Assembly (NCBI RefSeq): GCF_916700565.1
Contig: NZ_CAKAKO010000002.1
Location: 744,001 to 808,000 of the forward strand
Reading direction: 5' to 3'
Source: Xenophilus sp. Marseille-Q4582
Lineage (GTDB): Bacteria; Pseudomonadota; Gammaproteobacteria; Burkholderiales; Burkholderiaceae_C
Length of the DNA stretch: 64,000 bases
Shown here: one piece after another, positions 1-9,264 of the stretch
How positions within the stretch are numbered: position 1 is the first letter of the stretch
Layout of the letters: every line of letters starts with the position of its first letter
Notes under the pieces: generated by a model
Databases searched by the model: none
The model's input: only the letters and a program-made list of their open reading frames with translations
What the model was told of the DNA's origin: nothing
Position numbers and translations under genes: made by a program

Positions 1-680
1 CCGTCGTGCTGGCGCCGATGGTGACCAAGGACGCGAGCTTCGACCCGGTCAAGGGCCTCACGCCGATCGCCAACCTCGCAATGGCGCCAATGGTTCTGCT
101 CGTGCACCAGAGCGTTCCCGCCAACGACTTCCCGGGCTTCGTCACGTGGGCGAAGCAGCAGGCCAAGGGCGTGGACATCGCCGTCGCCGGCCCTACGCCG
201 GAGGTGGCGACCGCGCTGCTCGCGCAGCAGGCCAAGCTCAATCTCGTGACCGTGCCTTTCCGCGGCTACGGCCCCGCGCTGCAGTCGGTGCTGGCCGGCG
301 ACACCAAGGTCATCTTCATGATGCCGTCGGTGCAGATGATGGAGTTCATCAAGCAGGGCAAGCTCAAGGTGATCGGCGTGACGAGCGCGCAGCCCAGCCC
401 CGCGGTGCCTGGCGCGGTGCCGCTCAACAAATTCGTGCCGGGCTATGTGCAGGACATCAACTTCGCGCTGTGGGCGCCGCCCGGCACGCCGGCCGACGTG
501 GCCGCCAAGCTGACCGAGACCGTGCGCAAGGGCCTGTCGGCACCGGGCATGGCCGAGAAGTTCGTCGCGTTCTCCGTGCCGCTTGCAGTGGCCGGGCCCG
601 ATGAAGTGACCCGCATCACCACGCGCGAGTCGAACGACATCAAGAAGATCATGGAAACCGTGCCGATCAAGTTCGAGTGA
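1..680 (+). CDS. Bug/TctC-family solute-binding protein, 5' end outside window
   Basis: This is the C-terminal two thirds of a tripartite-tricarboxylate-transporter (Bug/TctC) periplasmic binding protein. The reading frame is already open at base 3. The complete inverted copy at 21252-22226 (324 aa) shows that about 100 N-terminal residues, including the signal peptide, lie upstream of the window. Family hallmarks are the PFRG and GP-LQSVLAGD segments, the VIGVTSAQ strand and the C-terminal KKIMETVPIKFE. Such proteins bind carboxylates and either deliver them to a TctAB permease or act as orphan sensors; no TctA or TctB gene is visible here. Nine codons differ from the inverted copy and every difference changes the amino acid (see findings). 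Ligand unknown. Confidence 0.9.
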   Translation, partial: VVLAPMVTKDASFDPVKGLTPIANLAMAPMVLLVHQSVPANDFPGFVTWAKQQAKGVDIAVAGPTPEVATALLAQQAKLNLVTVPFRGYGPALQSVLAGDTKVIFMMPSVQMMEFIKQGKLKVIGVTSAQPSPAVPGAVPLNKFVPGYVQDINFALWAPPGTPADVAAKLTETVRKGLSAPGMAEKFVAFSVPLAVAGPDEVTRITTRESNDIKKIMETVPIKFE

Positions 681-792
681 GGTCGACCCACCCCCGAAGC
701 GCCTGCGGCGCTACCCCCTCAAGGGGTCGCCCCCAGCGGACCGGCAAAGCCGGATCCGCGGCGGCACTGGAAACACGTAACGAAAGCCTCCT

Positions 793-855
793 ATGAACGT
801 GCGTACCTTTCTCAAGACCATCATGGAAACGACAACCGTCAAGTTCGGGGAATGA
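793..855 (+). pseudogene. 20-codon remnant of the 3' end of another Bug/TctC gene
   Basis: A short open frame (ATG 793, TGA 853-855) ends in LKTIMETTTVKFGE, which closely resembles the C-terminus of the preceding Bug protein (IKKIMETVPIKFE). Its stop overlaps the next start as ATGA. It looks like the tail of a deleted tandem Bug gene whose translational coupling to the next gene survived. The same remnant is in the inverted copy at 21077-21139. Confidence 0.6.
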
Positions 856-1178
856 CGATGCAGATGAATCGACGCAACGCCCTGGCCGCCTTCGCGGCGG
901 CTGCCGTTCCTGGCGCATGGGCGCAGGACCGCTATCCGAGCCGCCCCATCCGCATCATCGTGACGAACGCCGCCGGCGGCGCATCGGACATGATCGCGCG
1001 CATGATCGGCACGGGCCTGACCGCTGCACTGGGGCAGACCGTCACCGTCGAAGGCCTTGTGGAGCGCAAGTGGATCGAGGCTGGCGCCGGACTGGTGGAA
1101 CTGTCGATGCAGTCACGCACGGAACGCGGCGTGACCGTGGGCCCGGGCCGCGTGGTCGTGGAATTGCCGCTGCCGTGA
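852..1178 (+). CDS. Chimeric ORF: N-terminus of a Bug/TctC protein fused in frame to a MaoC-type C-terminus
   Basis: Residues 1 to about 62 are a typical Bug N-terminus: an Ala-rich signal peptide ending near AWAQD, then YPSRPIRIIV and the NAAGGASD loop. From about residue 63 the sequence changes to a segment ending in GVTVGPGRVVVELP, which resembles the last strand region of MaoC-like hydratases. The fusion is in frame and gives 108 aa, too short for either function, so it is probably a deletion scar. The inverted copy carries the same Bug N-terminus joined elsewhere to an AMP-ligase (20856). The first part of a MaoC gene that could match this tail is at 18650-18727. The stop overlaps the GTG start of the MFS gene as GTGA. 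Confidence 0.75.
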   Translation: MTMQMNRRNALAAFAAAAVPGAWAQDRYPSRPIRIIVTNAAGGASDMIARMIGTGLTAALGQTVTVEGLVERKWIEAGAGLVELSMQSRTERGVTVGPGRVVVELPLP

Positions 1179-2356
1179 CGACGCCATCGAACGCGGACAG
1201 GATGCCGCCCGTCCTGAAGGCACTGCTCTTCGGCAACTTCGCGATCGGCTGCGGCGTCAGCGGGCTGGCCGCGACACTGCCGGAGATCAGCAGCTCGCTC
1301 GGCGTGAGCGTCGCGCGCGCGGGTGGGCTCATCACCGCGTCGTCGCTCATGGTCGCCGTGGGCGCGCCGCTGTGCGCGGCGGTGGTCGCGGGCTGGGACC
1401 GCAGGCGCCTGCTCTCGTTCGCGGCGCTGTGGTTCGGCCTGCTGCACATCGTGGCCGCGGCCGTGCCGGGCATCGACTCGCTGATGGCGGTGCGCGTGAT
1501 GGCCATGATCGCGCCCGCGATCTTCACGCCACAGGCCGCGTCCAGCGTGCCCATGCTCGTTCCGCCCGAGCTGCGTGCGCGGGCGATCACGTTCATCTTC
1601 CTCGGCTTCTCCAGCTCCGCGGTGCTGGGCGTGCCGCTGGCGGCCTGGATCGGCGGCACCTGGGGCTGGCGTGTCACCTTCGCCTTCATCGGCGCGATGG
1701 GCGTCATCAATGCCATCTGGATCTGGCGCACCATGCCCGACGGCGTGCGCGCGACGCGGCTGTCCGCGGCCGCCTGGAGCCGCACGCTGCGCTCACCGGC
1801 GCTCATGAGCACGCTGGCCGTCACGCTCACGTTCGGCACGGGGCAGTTCATCCTGTGGTCCTACATCGCGCCCTATCTCAAGGGGCAGGTGGGCTTTTCG
1901 ACGGGGGAACTGAGCCTGGTGCTCATGTGGTTCGGCATGGTGGGCCTGGCCGGCAACGCGCTCATGTCGCGCACGGTCGACCGCACGGGGCCGGCAGCAG
2001 CCGTCATGACATCGCTGGCCCTGAGCGCGGTCACGCTGGCAGCATGGCCGCTCGCGACAGGCTTCGCGCTGGTCGCGGTCATCATCGCGCCGTGGGCGCT
2101 CGGCTACTACGCGTCCAACTCGGCGCAGCAGGCGCGGCTCGCGGGCATCGCGCCGCAGCTCGCGTCCGCATCCATCGCACTCAACACCTCCGCGATCTAC
2201 GGCGGCCAGGCTGCCGGCAGCGCCATCGGCGCGGCGCTGATCGCACTTGGCCGCTGGGACGCGCTGCACTGGGCCGCGCTGGCCGCCATGCTCGTGGCCA
2301 TGGCCGGGAGCGCGCTGGCAACGCGCCTTGCCCGCATGCATGCCCTGGCGGCCTGA
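1175..2356 (+). CDS. MFS transporter (12-TM, drug/metabolite efflux-like)
   Basis: This 393-residue major facilitator protein is almost wholly hydrophobic and consistent with 12 membrane helices. Typical helix-loop features are the Gly-rich helix 1 (FGNFAIGCGVSGLAATLPEI), the WDRRRLL cytoplasmic loop 2-3 and Gly/Ala-rich late helices. I chose GTG 1175 because it overlaps the preceding stop (GTGA), which suggests coupling; ATG 1202 is an alternative that shortens the protein by nine residues. It would export or import a small molecule in the inner membrane. In this operon, with CoA-transferase and hydratase genes downstream, a carboxylate or pathway intermediate is plausible, but the substrate cannot be read from the sequence. 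Confidence 0.88.
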   Translation: MTTPSNADRMPPVLKALLFGNFAIGCGVSGLAATLPEISSSLGVSVARAGGLITASSLMVAVGAPLCAAVVAGWDRRRLLSFAALWFGLLHIVAAAVPGIDSLMAVRVMAMIAPAIFTPQAASSVPMLVPPELRARAITFIFLGFSSSAVLGVPLAAWIGGTWGWRVTFAFIGAMGVINAIWIWRTMPDGVRATRLSAAAWSRTLRSPALMSTLAVTLTFGTGQFILWSYIAPYLKGQVGFSTGELSLVLMWFGMVGLAGNALMSRTVDRTGPAAAVMTSLALSAVTLAAWPLATGFALVAVIIAPWALGYYASNSAQQARLAGIAPQLASASIALNTSAIYGGQAAGSAIGAALIALGRWDALHWAALAAMLVAMAGSALATRLARMHALAA

Positions 2357-2388
2357 ACCAGCAAACCAAGACCTCGAACCACACGACC

Positions 2389-3690
2389 ATGTACCCACGC
2401 CTGCAAGACTTTGCGAACGAATTCCCCACGGCGCCTGCGCGCAAGCCCGGTGCTCCCACGGCCCTCGGCGGCATCCGCGTGCTCGACTTCAGCCATTTCA
2501 TCGCCGGCCCCTACGCCACGATGATGCTGGCCGACTTCGGCGCGGACGTGCTCAAGATCGAAACGCCCGGCAAGGGCGACGACCTCCGCCACTACCCGCC
2601 CGTGGATGCGCAGATGCCCGCACAGGGGTCGTCGTTCTTCTTCGCCAACCGCAACAAGCGCAGCATCGCGCTGGACCTCAAGAACCCGCGCGCCCTGGAC
2701 GTGGTGAAGGAACTGGTCGCAAAGAGCGACGTGCTCGTGGAGAACTTCTCCACCGGCGTGATGCAGCGCTTCGGGCTCGACTGGGAGACCTGCCGCGCGA
2801 TCAACCCGCGGCTCGTGTACTGCTCGGTGCCCGCGTACAGCCGCGACGGCGAGTTCGCCGACCGGACGGGGTTCGACCCGATCGTGCAGGCCGAAAGCGG
2901 CTTCATCTCGATGAACGGCTACGCCGACCGCGAAGGCGTGCGCGCGCTGTCCCCGGTGATGGACATGGGCACCTCGCTCATGGTGTGCAACACCGTGCTG
3001 GCGGCGCTGATGGCGCGGCACCACACGGGCGCGGGCCAGTATTGCGAGGTGGCGCTCTTCGACAGCGCCATCGCCATGACGGCCCACGCGCCCATGCAGT
3101 ACCTGTTCGCCGGCATGGAGCCGAAGCGCAACGGCAACACCAGCCCCGACACGTCGCCCTCCGGCGTGTTCCGCGCGTCGGACGTCGCGTTCTACGTGAA
3201 CAGCGGCAACGACAAGATCTTCCAGCGGCTCACCGTGGCCATCGGCATGCCGCAGCTCGCGACCGACCCGCGCTTCGAAGGGCGCGCCGGCCGCATGGCG
3301 AACCGCGACGCGATCTTCGCCATCCTGATCGACGCATTCGCGAAGCAGCCCTGGGCGCACTGGCGCGCGAAGTTCCGCGAGCTCGCCATCCCGAGCGGCG
3401 AAGTGCGCACGCTCGCGCAGGCGCTGCACTCGCCCGAGGCCGCCGCGCGCGGGCTCGTCACGCGCATCCCGCACCCCGTGGCAGGGTGGGTGCCCAATCT
3501 CACGCCGCCCGCGCGCCTGTCGGACACGCCGGTGGTCGACCCCGTCGCGGCGCCCGCGCTCGGCGCGCACACGCACGAGGTGCTGCGCGACCTGCTCGGC
3601 ATGGACGACGCACGCCTGGCTGAACTCGCCGCCGCCGGCGTCTTCGGCGCGCAGGGCGCAACGCAACGCAAACAGGAGGCCCTTGCATGA
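2389..3690 (+). CDS. Family III CoA-transferase (CaiB/BaiF type)
   Basis: The 433-aa protein has the CaiB/BaiF fold signature: GIRVLDFSHFIAGPYATMML, LADFGADVLKIE, NRNKRSIALDLK and LVENFSTGVM. The probable catalytic Asp is D192, in SPVMDMGTSL. Family III enzymes move CoA between acids through an aspartyl-CoA thioester. It lies 32 bp after the MFS gene, and its stop overlaps the next start (ATGA), so it is part of the same operon. It would activate the imported acid so that the MaoC hydratase and SDR downstream can act on the acyl-CoA. The start ATG 2389 fits the usual family N-terminus. The acid is unknown. Confidence 0.93.
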   Translation: MYPRLQDFANEFPTAPARKPGAPTALGGIRVLDFSHFIAGPYATMMLADFGADVLKIETPGKGDDLRHYPPVDAQMPAQGSSFFFANRNKRSIALDLKNPRALDVVKELVAKSDVLVENFSTGVMQRFGLDWETCRAINPRLVYCSVPAYSRDGEFADRTGFDPIVQAESGFISMNGYADREGVRALSPVMDMGTSLMVCNTVLAALMARHHTGAGQYCEVALFDSAIAMTAHAPMQYLFAGMEPKRNGNTSPDTSPSGVFRASDVAFYVNSGNDKIFQRLTVAIGMPQLATDPRFEGRAGRMANRDAIFAILIDAFAKQPWAHWRAKFRELAIPSGEVRTLAQALHSPEAAARGLVTRIPHPVAGWVPNLTPPARLSDTPVVDPVAAPALGAHTHEVLRDLLGMDDARLAELAAAGVFGAQGATQRKQEALA

Positions 3691-4187
3691 ACGACGCCGT
3701 CGACTCGATCGGGAAACTCGCCCACGCGCTGACCGAAGCGCCCATCACGGACATCGTGGCGGGCGTCGGTGGCGAACCCGTGCACTCGCGCTGGATCGCG
3801 ATCGACCAGGCCATGATCGACCGCTTCGCCACGCTCACCAACGACCACAACTGGCTGCATGTGGACCCCGAGCGCGCGGCGAAGTCGCCGGTGGGCAGCA
3901 CGATCGCGCATGGCTTCCTCACGCTGTCGCTGATCCCGACGATGGCCTACGAGGTGCTGCCTCGCGTGCAGGAGTCCACCATGGGCATGAACTACGGCCT
4001 GAACAAGGTGCGCTTCGTCGCGCCCGTGCGCGTGGGCAGCCGCGTGCGCGGCGCCTTCGTGCTGGCGAGCGCAAAGACGAAGGAAGACGGCAGCCGCACG
4101 GAACTCGTCTACGACATCACGGTGGAGATCGACGGCGAGGACAAGCCCGCGCTGATCGCGCAGTGGATCCGGGTGGCGATGTTCTAG
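3687..4187 (+). CDS. MaoC-like enoyl-CoA hydratase (R-specific type)
   Basis: This 166-aa single hot-dog-domain protein carries the hydratase 2 motif: D53-x4-H58 in NDHNWLHVD, followed by GSTIAHGF. These enzymes add water across trans-2-enoyl-CoA to give (R)-3-hydroxyacyl-CoA. The gene begins with ATG overlapping the CoA-transferase stop. Together with the SDR downstream it would give activation, hydration and oxidation steps in a beta-oxidation-like route. Length and motif are normal, so it is probably functional. Confidence 0.92.
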   Translation: MNDAVDSIGKLAHALTEAPITDIVAGVGGEPVHSRWIAIDQAMIDRFATLTNDHNWLHVDPERAAKSPVGSTIAHGFLTLSLIPTMAYEVLPRVQESTMGMNYGLNKVRFVAPVRVGSRVRGAFVLASAKTKEDGSRTELVYDITVEIDGEDKPALIAQWIRVAMF

Positions 4188-4508
4188 CAAGCAGGGCGAA
4201 CGCCCCGCGGCGGCGGGCGGGGCCTGCCAAAGACGCGGGCGTTGCTCCATCACCAAGGGCGTGGGCATGCAGCAGTGCAATGGTGGTCAGGAAGCGCCTG
4301 TTCACTCGTAGCGAATCTCCGCCGGACCTGTCGACGATCTTGCCGTCCCTAGAGAGCGCCGAGGCCGCGGTCGATGTCTCGCGCCCTGGATCCGCGCTGC
4401 GCCCGGGCAGGGTGCCCGAGTGACGGCGGCTCACGGCGCATGACAAATCGTCGCTCGGGCGCGGCGCATCCCGCACCGCAGAATCCAGCATCGCATGCAG
4501 GATCAAGG
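4188..4508. other. Intergenic stretch without a convincing gene
   Basis: These 321 bp lie between the MaoC and SDR genes. A minus-strand open frame here contains a short stretch (SLRVNRRFLTTIALLHAHAL) faintly like the effector domain of LysR regulators, but no helix-turn-helix or intact frame accompanies it. It may be a decayed regulator remnant. No terminator or promoter was identified with confidence. Confidence 0.4.
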
Positions 4509-5258
4509 ATGAGAACAATGACATCGCAGAGTTCGCCCGTGCCGCGCCTGGAGGCCTTCGCGCCGGGCGCGGCCCTCGTCACGGGCGCGGCTGGCGGCAT
4601 CGGCCTCGCCCTCTCGCGCGCCCTGGCGCAGGCCGGCATGGCGGTCGCCATGGCCGACATCGACGAGGATAGCTTGGGTGCGCGGGCGCAGGAACTCCAG
4701 TCGCATGGCCACCGCGTGCTCGCGCTGCGGCTGGACGTGACGGACCGCGCAGCCTGGGAGCAGGCGGCCGACCGCGTCGAGGAAGACCTGGGCCCGCTGC
4801 ACGTGCTGTGCAACAACGCGGGGCTGAGCGCGCTTGGCATGACCGTGGCAGACATGGATGACGCCTACTGGGACCTCACCATGCGCGTGAACCTCGACAG
4901 CGTGTTCGCCGGTAGCCGCGTCGCCGCGCGCCGCATGGCCGCGCGCGGGCGCGGGCATCTCGTCAACACGGCCTCCATTTCCGCGCTGGGCTTGTGCTCG
5001 GCCGGCACGGCGGCCTATGCAGCCAGCAAGTACGCCGTGATGGGCCTGTCGGAAGTGCTGCGGCAGGAACTCGCGCCGCAAGGCGTGGGTGTGAGCGTGC
5101 TCTGCCCGGGGCCGGTGCGCACGAATCTCTGGAAAAGCACGCGCCGGCTGCGCGGACTGCCCGAGCTCGACATGCCGCCGGCCGACTCGCTGCGCGGCTC
5201 GGCCTCGCCGACGGCCCTGGATCCGGATCTCGGGGTCTCCTCGTTTTCAGTGCAATAA
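4509..5258 (+). pseudogene. Short-chain dehydrogenase/reductase, 3' end cut off by IS1071
   Basis: The protein has the classical SDR features: the NAD(P) motif TGAAGGIG, NNAG, and the catalytic Ser...Tyr-x3-Lys in the SISALG...AAYAASK segment. It would oxidise a hydroxyacyl-CoA or secondary alcohol. Coding similarity stops at about 5231, where the IS1071 inverted repeat begins at 5232; the frame then reads a few IS codons (ending VSSFSVQ) to a stop at 5258. The C-terminal substrate-loop and helix region is missing, so activity is doubtful. Start is ATG 4509 or ATG 4518. Confidence 0.85.
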
Positions 5259-5749
5259 GTGACGGTACGCAAAGCTAGCACTGGCGCGGGGGTGGTCTGG
5301 GTAGACCGTTGATTTCATTGACTTTCCTGTTCGCTTTGTAAACGGGTATGGTGGCCTCCCACTTTTGAGGTTCACGATGCAGGGTTGGCACACAACGTTT
5401 TTGGGGATGCGTGGGCTCCCCCGCGATATCAGCGACTTCGAGATGAAGGCATTTTTCACCTTCGATGGTGCCGAGCGCGACGCAATCAATGCACGCCGAG
5501 GTGATTCCCACAAGCTTGGTCTGGCGCTCCATATTGGTTTCCTGCGCATGAGTGGGCGTTTGCTCGGTGCCTTTCGGGTAATTCCAGTAGCCTTGTGGCG
5601 CCACCTTGGCAACGAGCTTGGCATTGCAGCACCAGAAGTCGCCTCGCTGAGAGCCATGTATGAACGCGGGCGCACGCTATTCGATCACCAACAAGTAGCC
5701 TGCACGGTCCTTGGATTCCAGTGGATGAGCGAGCACCAGCGCCGCTCAC
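5232..5749 (+). mobile_element. IS1071 fragment A (tnpA-start end), interrupted by another IS1071
   Basis: It begins with the terminal GGGGTCTCCTCGTTTTCAGT and contains the start of tnpA (ATG 5377, MQGWHTTFLGMRG) for about 124 codons. At 5750 the opposite end of a second, oppositely oriented IS1071 begins, so fragment A is the target of that insertion. The remainder of copy A is not present in the window. Confidence 0.95.
5377..5749 (+). pseudogene. tnpA: IS1071 transposase, N-terminal fragment
   Basis: The first ~124 residues of the Tn3-family transposase match the intact copies at 37836-40751 and 50743-53658. The frame is cut after SEHQRRS by the inserted IS1071 end. Not functional. Confidence 0.95.
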
Positions 5750-8083
5750 GGGGTCTCCTCGTTTTCAGTGCAATAAGTGACGGTACGAAAAGCTAGCACT
5801 GGCGCGGAGGTGGTGTTGGTAGATCGTTGATTTCATTGACTTTCCTGTTCACTTTCAAATCTGCGATTCGTGGCGTCAAACCGTGGTCGGTTTCATCCAT
5901 TGGTGCCAGTTATCGATGCATTTGGCCGCGAAGGCAGGATTTGGTCAGCATAGCGGTCAACCGGGAAGCGAAACACACCCCGCAAGTTGATGCTCTCCAG
6001 CCTGGTGGGCGCAATCTTCCCGATCAGTTCCGGTGGAATGACCTGGCGGCGGTTCGACCAGCGATCCAGGACCGCCTGCATCTGTGAGGTATTCCACGCC
6101 ATCACGATGTTGGCCATCAGGCTCAACGCATCGGCCACAGCCTGCATTTCATCGACACGTTTGGCCTGCGCCGGGCTGATCCGGCCGGTATAAATGGCGC
6201 GCTTGAGGGCGTTAACAGCCTCGCCCCGATTGAGCACCCGGCGCAACTCGTTCCTGAAAGCGTCCTTGACAAAGTAGTCAGCCAAAAACGCCGTACGCAG
6301 CAACCGCCCCAATTGCACGCCAGCCTCATAGATTGGATCGCCCTGGGCGGCAGAACCGAACCGCGCAAGAGCTGCCACCGCACTGGCATGTCCGCTCATG
6401 ACCGAGGCTGCCAGGTGCACCAGACTATCCCAATGCTTTTCGATCAAAGCGACGTCGACATTGGCTTCGCACACCGCAGCGATTTCTGCGGGCACTTTGG
6501 TGCCGCGTGGCACAAAGAGGTGGCGCTGTTTGAGTTCCTTCAACCGCGGGCAAAGATCAAAACCAAGCAAACGGGCATGTGACATGGCAAAGTCGGTGTA
6601 GCCATGGGTATCCACAGCAAGCTGGCTGGTCTCCAGCTTTTCTTGGCGGATGACACCTTCAATGGCCACGCCCGCCTGGCGCTCATTGAGCACAAAGGGC
6701 TGCGCATGGAAGATGCCCCACCGGTCTTTTACATGGGAGTAGATTCCAATGGAAGGTGTGTTGCGCCGAGGATCAAGCCGGGCTTGCCACACCCGTTTGG
6801 TGGTCTCCATGCTCATCATGTCAGAAGATGCCAAATCGGACCGCCCCCAGGTGGCGGCAATCGGGTGTCGCTGCATGAATTCCAGCACAGCCTGGCAGGC
6901 CTGGCTCAGACGCCGTTCGTCCCGCGCCCAGCGCATGGCCTGGCGAATGCTGGTGGCAGACAATTGCGGAATCATGCGCGCGCATTCGACCGCAGTCAGA
7001 CTGGTGCCGTGGGCCATGATGCCGGCATAGACCATCAGCAGCTCGTCGGTAGAGCGCGGCTCACGTCCGAGCATGATCCAGCTAAAGCGCACCTGGGCGT
7101 CAACGGCCAGAATCACTTCCGGCAATTGAACCTCACCGATGCGGTGATCCAAAGCCGCGCGCAGCTTGGTCACTTCTGGGTCTTCGTCCTCTGCGGGCAA
7201 TGGCGACAAATGGAGTTCATCATCCACGCGCAGTACGCCACTGCGGGCTGCAGCGGCCACCGCATCGACACCGGCAGTTACTCTGGCCAGCAAAGGCTTC
7301 AAGAAAGTGGCAGCCTTGCTGGGTAACGATAGACGGGCATAGTGTTTCTTGGACTCTGCCTGCCAACGCTCGTCCGTGAAGAACAAGCGCGCACGACCCC
7401 GAAAGCTCAGGCTGTGCTCAATCCAGACCGAGCCATTGCGCACCGCGCGGCGCAGTGCAAACAGGGTGGCCACCTCCAACGCCTGAAACGCCCGTTCCCG
7501 GTCTGGGCTGGCGATCGAAACCTGCCAGAGCATTCCCAGACTTGGTGCCACCACTTCAACTGGCAGATTTCTGGATCCTTTGAGATATAAAGCTTGCAGC
7601 TTGGCAAGGTACTCGATGGCAGGATGCTCGCCGGTGGCCTGCCAGGGCAGCTTTGCAATGGCGACGAGCAACGACCGCACGGGGCGAATTCCATCAATCA
7701 ATCCCTCGCGGACCAGGGAGGCCCTGCTCGGTGGTTTGCGTTTCTGGGTTTCGGTGATCAAGGCTTCAAGACGGGCACGCAACTCAGCATCTGGCACCGC
7801 ACCTTGCGCGCTCAAGGCAACAAGTTCGCCGAGCAGCGTTTTGTACATTGCGGCCCAATTGACGGTAGCGGGGACATCGGCGGCAGCCTGACGCCACAGA
7901 TCGGCGATCCGGCGCTGCACCATAAGGATCAACTGGTCTGTGGTGGTGAACAGGCAATACCGAAGAAAGCATGCGACCTCCACGGTGCGCGCTGGCTCTT
8001 TGATCTTGGCTCCGGCTGAGGGCGGCCTGGAGACAAGTCGGCGCGCGTAGCGGCGCAAGATGAGATCGGGGATGTCTGCCAGG
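5750..8083 (-). mobile_element. IS1071 fragment B (tnpA-end side), truncated by an IS6-family element
   Basis: This copy starts at 5750 with the GGGGTCTCC terminus and holds the last three quarters of tnpA on the minus strand. At 8083/8084 identity with the intact copies stops and an IS6-type end (GGCATTGTCACGG) begins. Four clustered transversions (7456, 7512, 7530, 7567) distinguish it from copies C and D. Confidence 0.93.
5893..8083 (-). pseudogene. tnpA: IS1071 transposase, C-terminal portion
   Basis: The frame matches the C-terminal ~730 residues of the 971-aa TnpA of the intact copies, including the DDE-bearing half (for example the YSHVKDRWGIFHAQPF and DTHGYTDF regions). The open frame continues upstream into IS6 sequence as far as 8505, but that extension is antisense to the IS6 transposase and is an artefact. 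The N-terminal ~240 residues are missing. Confidence 0.93.
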
Positions 8084-8870
8084 GGCATTGTCACGGTAAC
8101 GATTGAAGCTGGTAAAGTCGATCGATGCAGACATCCAAGCCCCTTTACCACCGCCATCGTTTTCCAGACGCCGTCATCAGTCGCGCGGTGCGCTGGTATT
8201 TCCGATTTCAGTTGAGCTTGAGGGATATCGAAGAGCTGCTCTTCGAGCGCGGCGTGGTCGTCAGCTACGAAACGATCCGGCGGTGGTGTGACAAGTTCGG
8301 CGCGCACTTTACCCATCGGGTAAAGCAGGCCAGGCCTGCTCCCGGCGCAACGTGGCATCTCGACGAGGTCTTCGTCAATGTCGGCGGTGAGCCTTATCTG
8401 CTGTGGCGCGCCATCGACCAGCATGGTGCTGAGCTCGATATCCTGCTGCAGAAACGCCGCGACAAGGCGGCAGCCAAGCGCTTCTTCCAGCGTCTGCTGG
8501 CCCAATATCCAAATGGCCCGCGTAAGATCGTCACCGACCAGCTACGCAGCTATCCGGCGGCGAAAGTCGAGATTCCCGAACTGGCTGACGTCAAGCATGT
8601 GTTCGTCAAAGCTGCAGCCCGGGTCAACAACCGGGCCGAGAATAGTCATCAGCCAACACGCGAACGCGAACGGCGCATGAAAGGCTTTCGCTCGCCAGGA
8701 CGAACGCAAACATTCCTGTCCAGCTTCGGACCGATCCGACAGCATTTCGCCATCAAGCGCCACCAACTCGGCGCTGTGCGCTATCGTAATCAACTCGCCA
8801 GACGCTTCGCTATCTGGCATCTCGTCACTGGCGTTACCCAAAATCCGTCTACCGCAGTCTGAGCACCATT
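8084..8870 (+). mobile_element. IS6-family insertion sequence, right inverted repeat missing
   Basis: The left end GGCATTGTCACGGTAACG is joined to IS1071 copy B. A complement of this end was looked for after the transposase stop and not found, so the right end has been lost where a second IS6-like fragment begins. IS6 elements move by cointegrate formation, which fits its location at a junction between unrelated modules. Confidence 0.8.
8125..8862 (+). CDS. IS6-family transposase
   Basis: The 245-aa DDE transposase is full length for the family. The catalytic Asp, Asp and Glu are visible in HLDEVFV, VTDQLRSY and NNRAENSHQ. The N-terminal segment (FPDAVISRAVRWYFRFQLSLRDIEELLFERGV) is characteristic of IS6 enzymes. 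It starts at ATG 8125, 41 bp after the left end. The enzyme appears intact, although the element lacks a recognisable right end. Confidence 0.92.
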   Translation: MQTSKPLYHRHRFPDAVISRAVRWYFRFQLSLRDIEELLFERGVVVSYETIRRWCDKFGAHFTHRVKQARPAPGATWHLDEVFVNVGGEPYLLWRAIDQHGAELDILLQKRRDKAAAKRFFQRLLAQYPNGPRKIVTDQLRSYPAAKVEIPELADVKHVFVKAAARVNNRAENSHQPTRERERRMKGFRSPGRTQTFLSSFGPIRQHFAIKRHQLGAVRYRNQLARRFAIWHLVTGVTQNPSTAV

Positions 8871-9229
8871 TCACCAGCTCTCACTTCGCCAATACGGCGT
8901 TAAGTTGACAAGGCCCTTCACATATGTCTCGTCGACGCGCCAAGCGGAGCCGGCTGCAGTGGCATACCGGTTCCAGCGTTTCTCGAACTCGGGAACGAAG
9001 CGCTGCACCCAACGCAGGATGGTTGTATGCGCGACAGTCAAACCGCGCTCGGCCATCATTTCCACCAGATCGCGCGATGAAAGCTTGAAGCGCAAGTACC
9101 AGCGCACACACAGAATGATGATCTCCCGCTCAAAGTGTCTGCCCTTGAACAGCTCTTCGATGGTCTTGCGCTTGGCCATGTCAGTCAAATCGACCGATTC
9201 TAACCGATGCCGCTATTTGCACCACAACC
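8871..9229 (-). pseudogene. Second IS6-family transposase, N-terminal fragment
   Basis: The minus-strand frame from ATG 9188 reads a typical IS6 N-terminus (HFEREIIILCVRWYLRFKLSSRDLVEMMAERGL) up to the first catalytic Asp (VDETYVK). It then changes to unrelated residues and stops at 8871. The outer end of the element is probably near 9229 (GGTTGTGGTGCAAATAGCGG read on the minus strand). It differs clearly from the neighbouring IS6 transposase, so it is a separate truncated element. Confidence 0.85.
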
Positions 9230-9264
9230 GTCGTGTGGTGGTTGACAGCTTGAGGTACACATGC

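Larger units (their letters stand above)
1..1037 (+). repeat. Left arm of a >=1 kb inverted repeat (partner 20895-21931)
   Basis: Bases 1-1037 match the reverse complement of 20895-21931 (coordinates sum to 21932). There are 12 substitutions, all inside the Bug gene. The intergenic DNA and the start of the second Bug gene appear identical. Similarity fades just after 1037, where each arm runs into a different gene. The left end is cut by the window, so the repeat may be longer. Recombination between the arms would invert the 19.9 kb between them. Confidence 0.95.

Noticed and set aside
4117-4524. Possible LysR-type regulator on the minus strand
   Set aside because: Only ~20 residues are suggestive; no DNA-binding domain or proper length.
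5893-8505. An 870-codon minus-strand frame that looks like a novel transposase N-terminus
   Set aside because: The N-terminal ~140 codons are antisense to the IS6 transposase; the frame is a chance fusion across the IS6/IS1071 junction.
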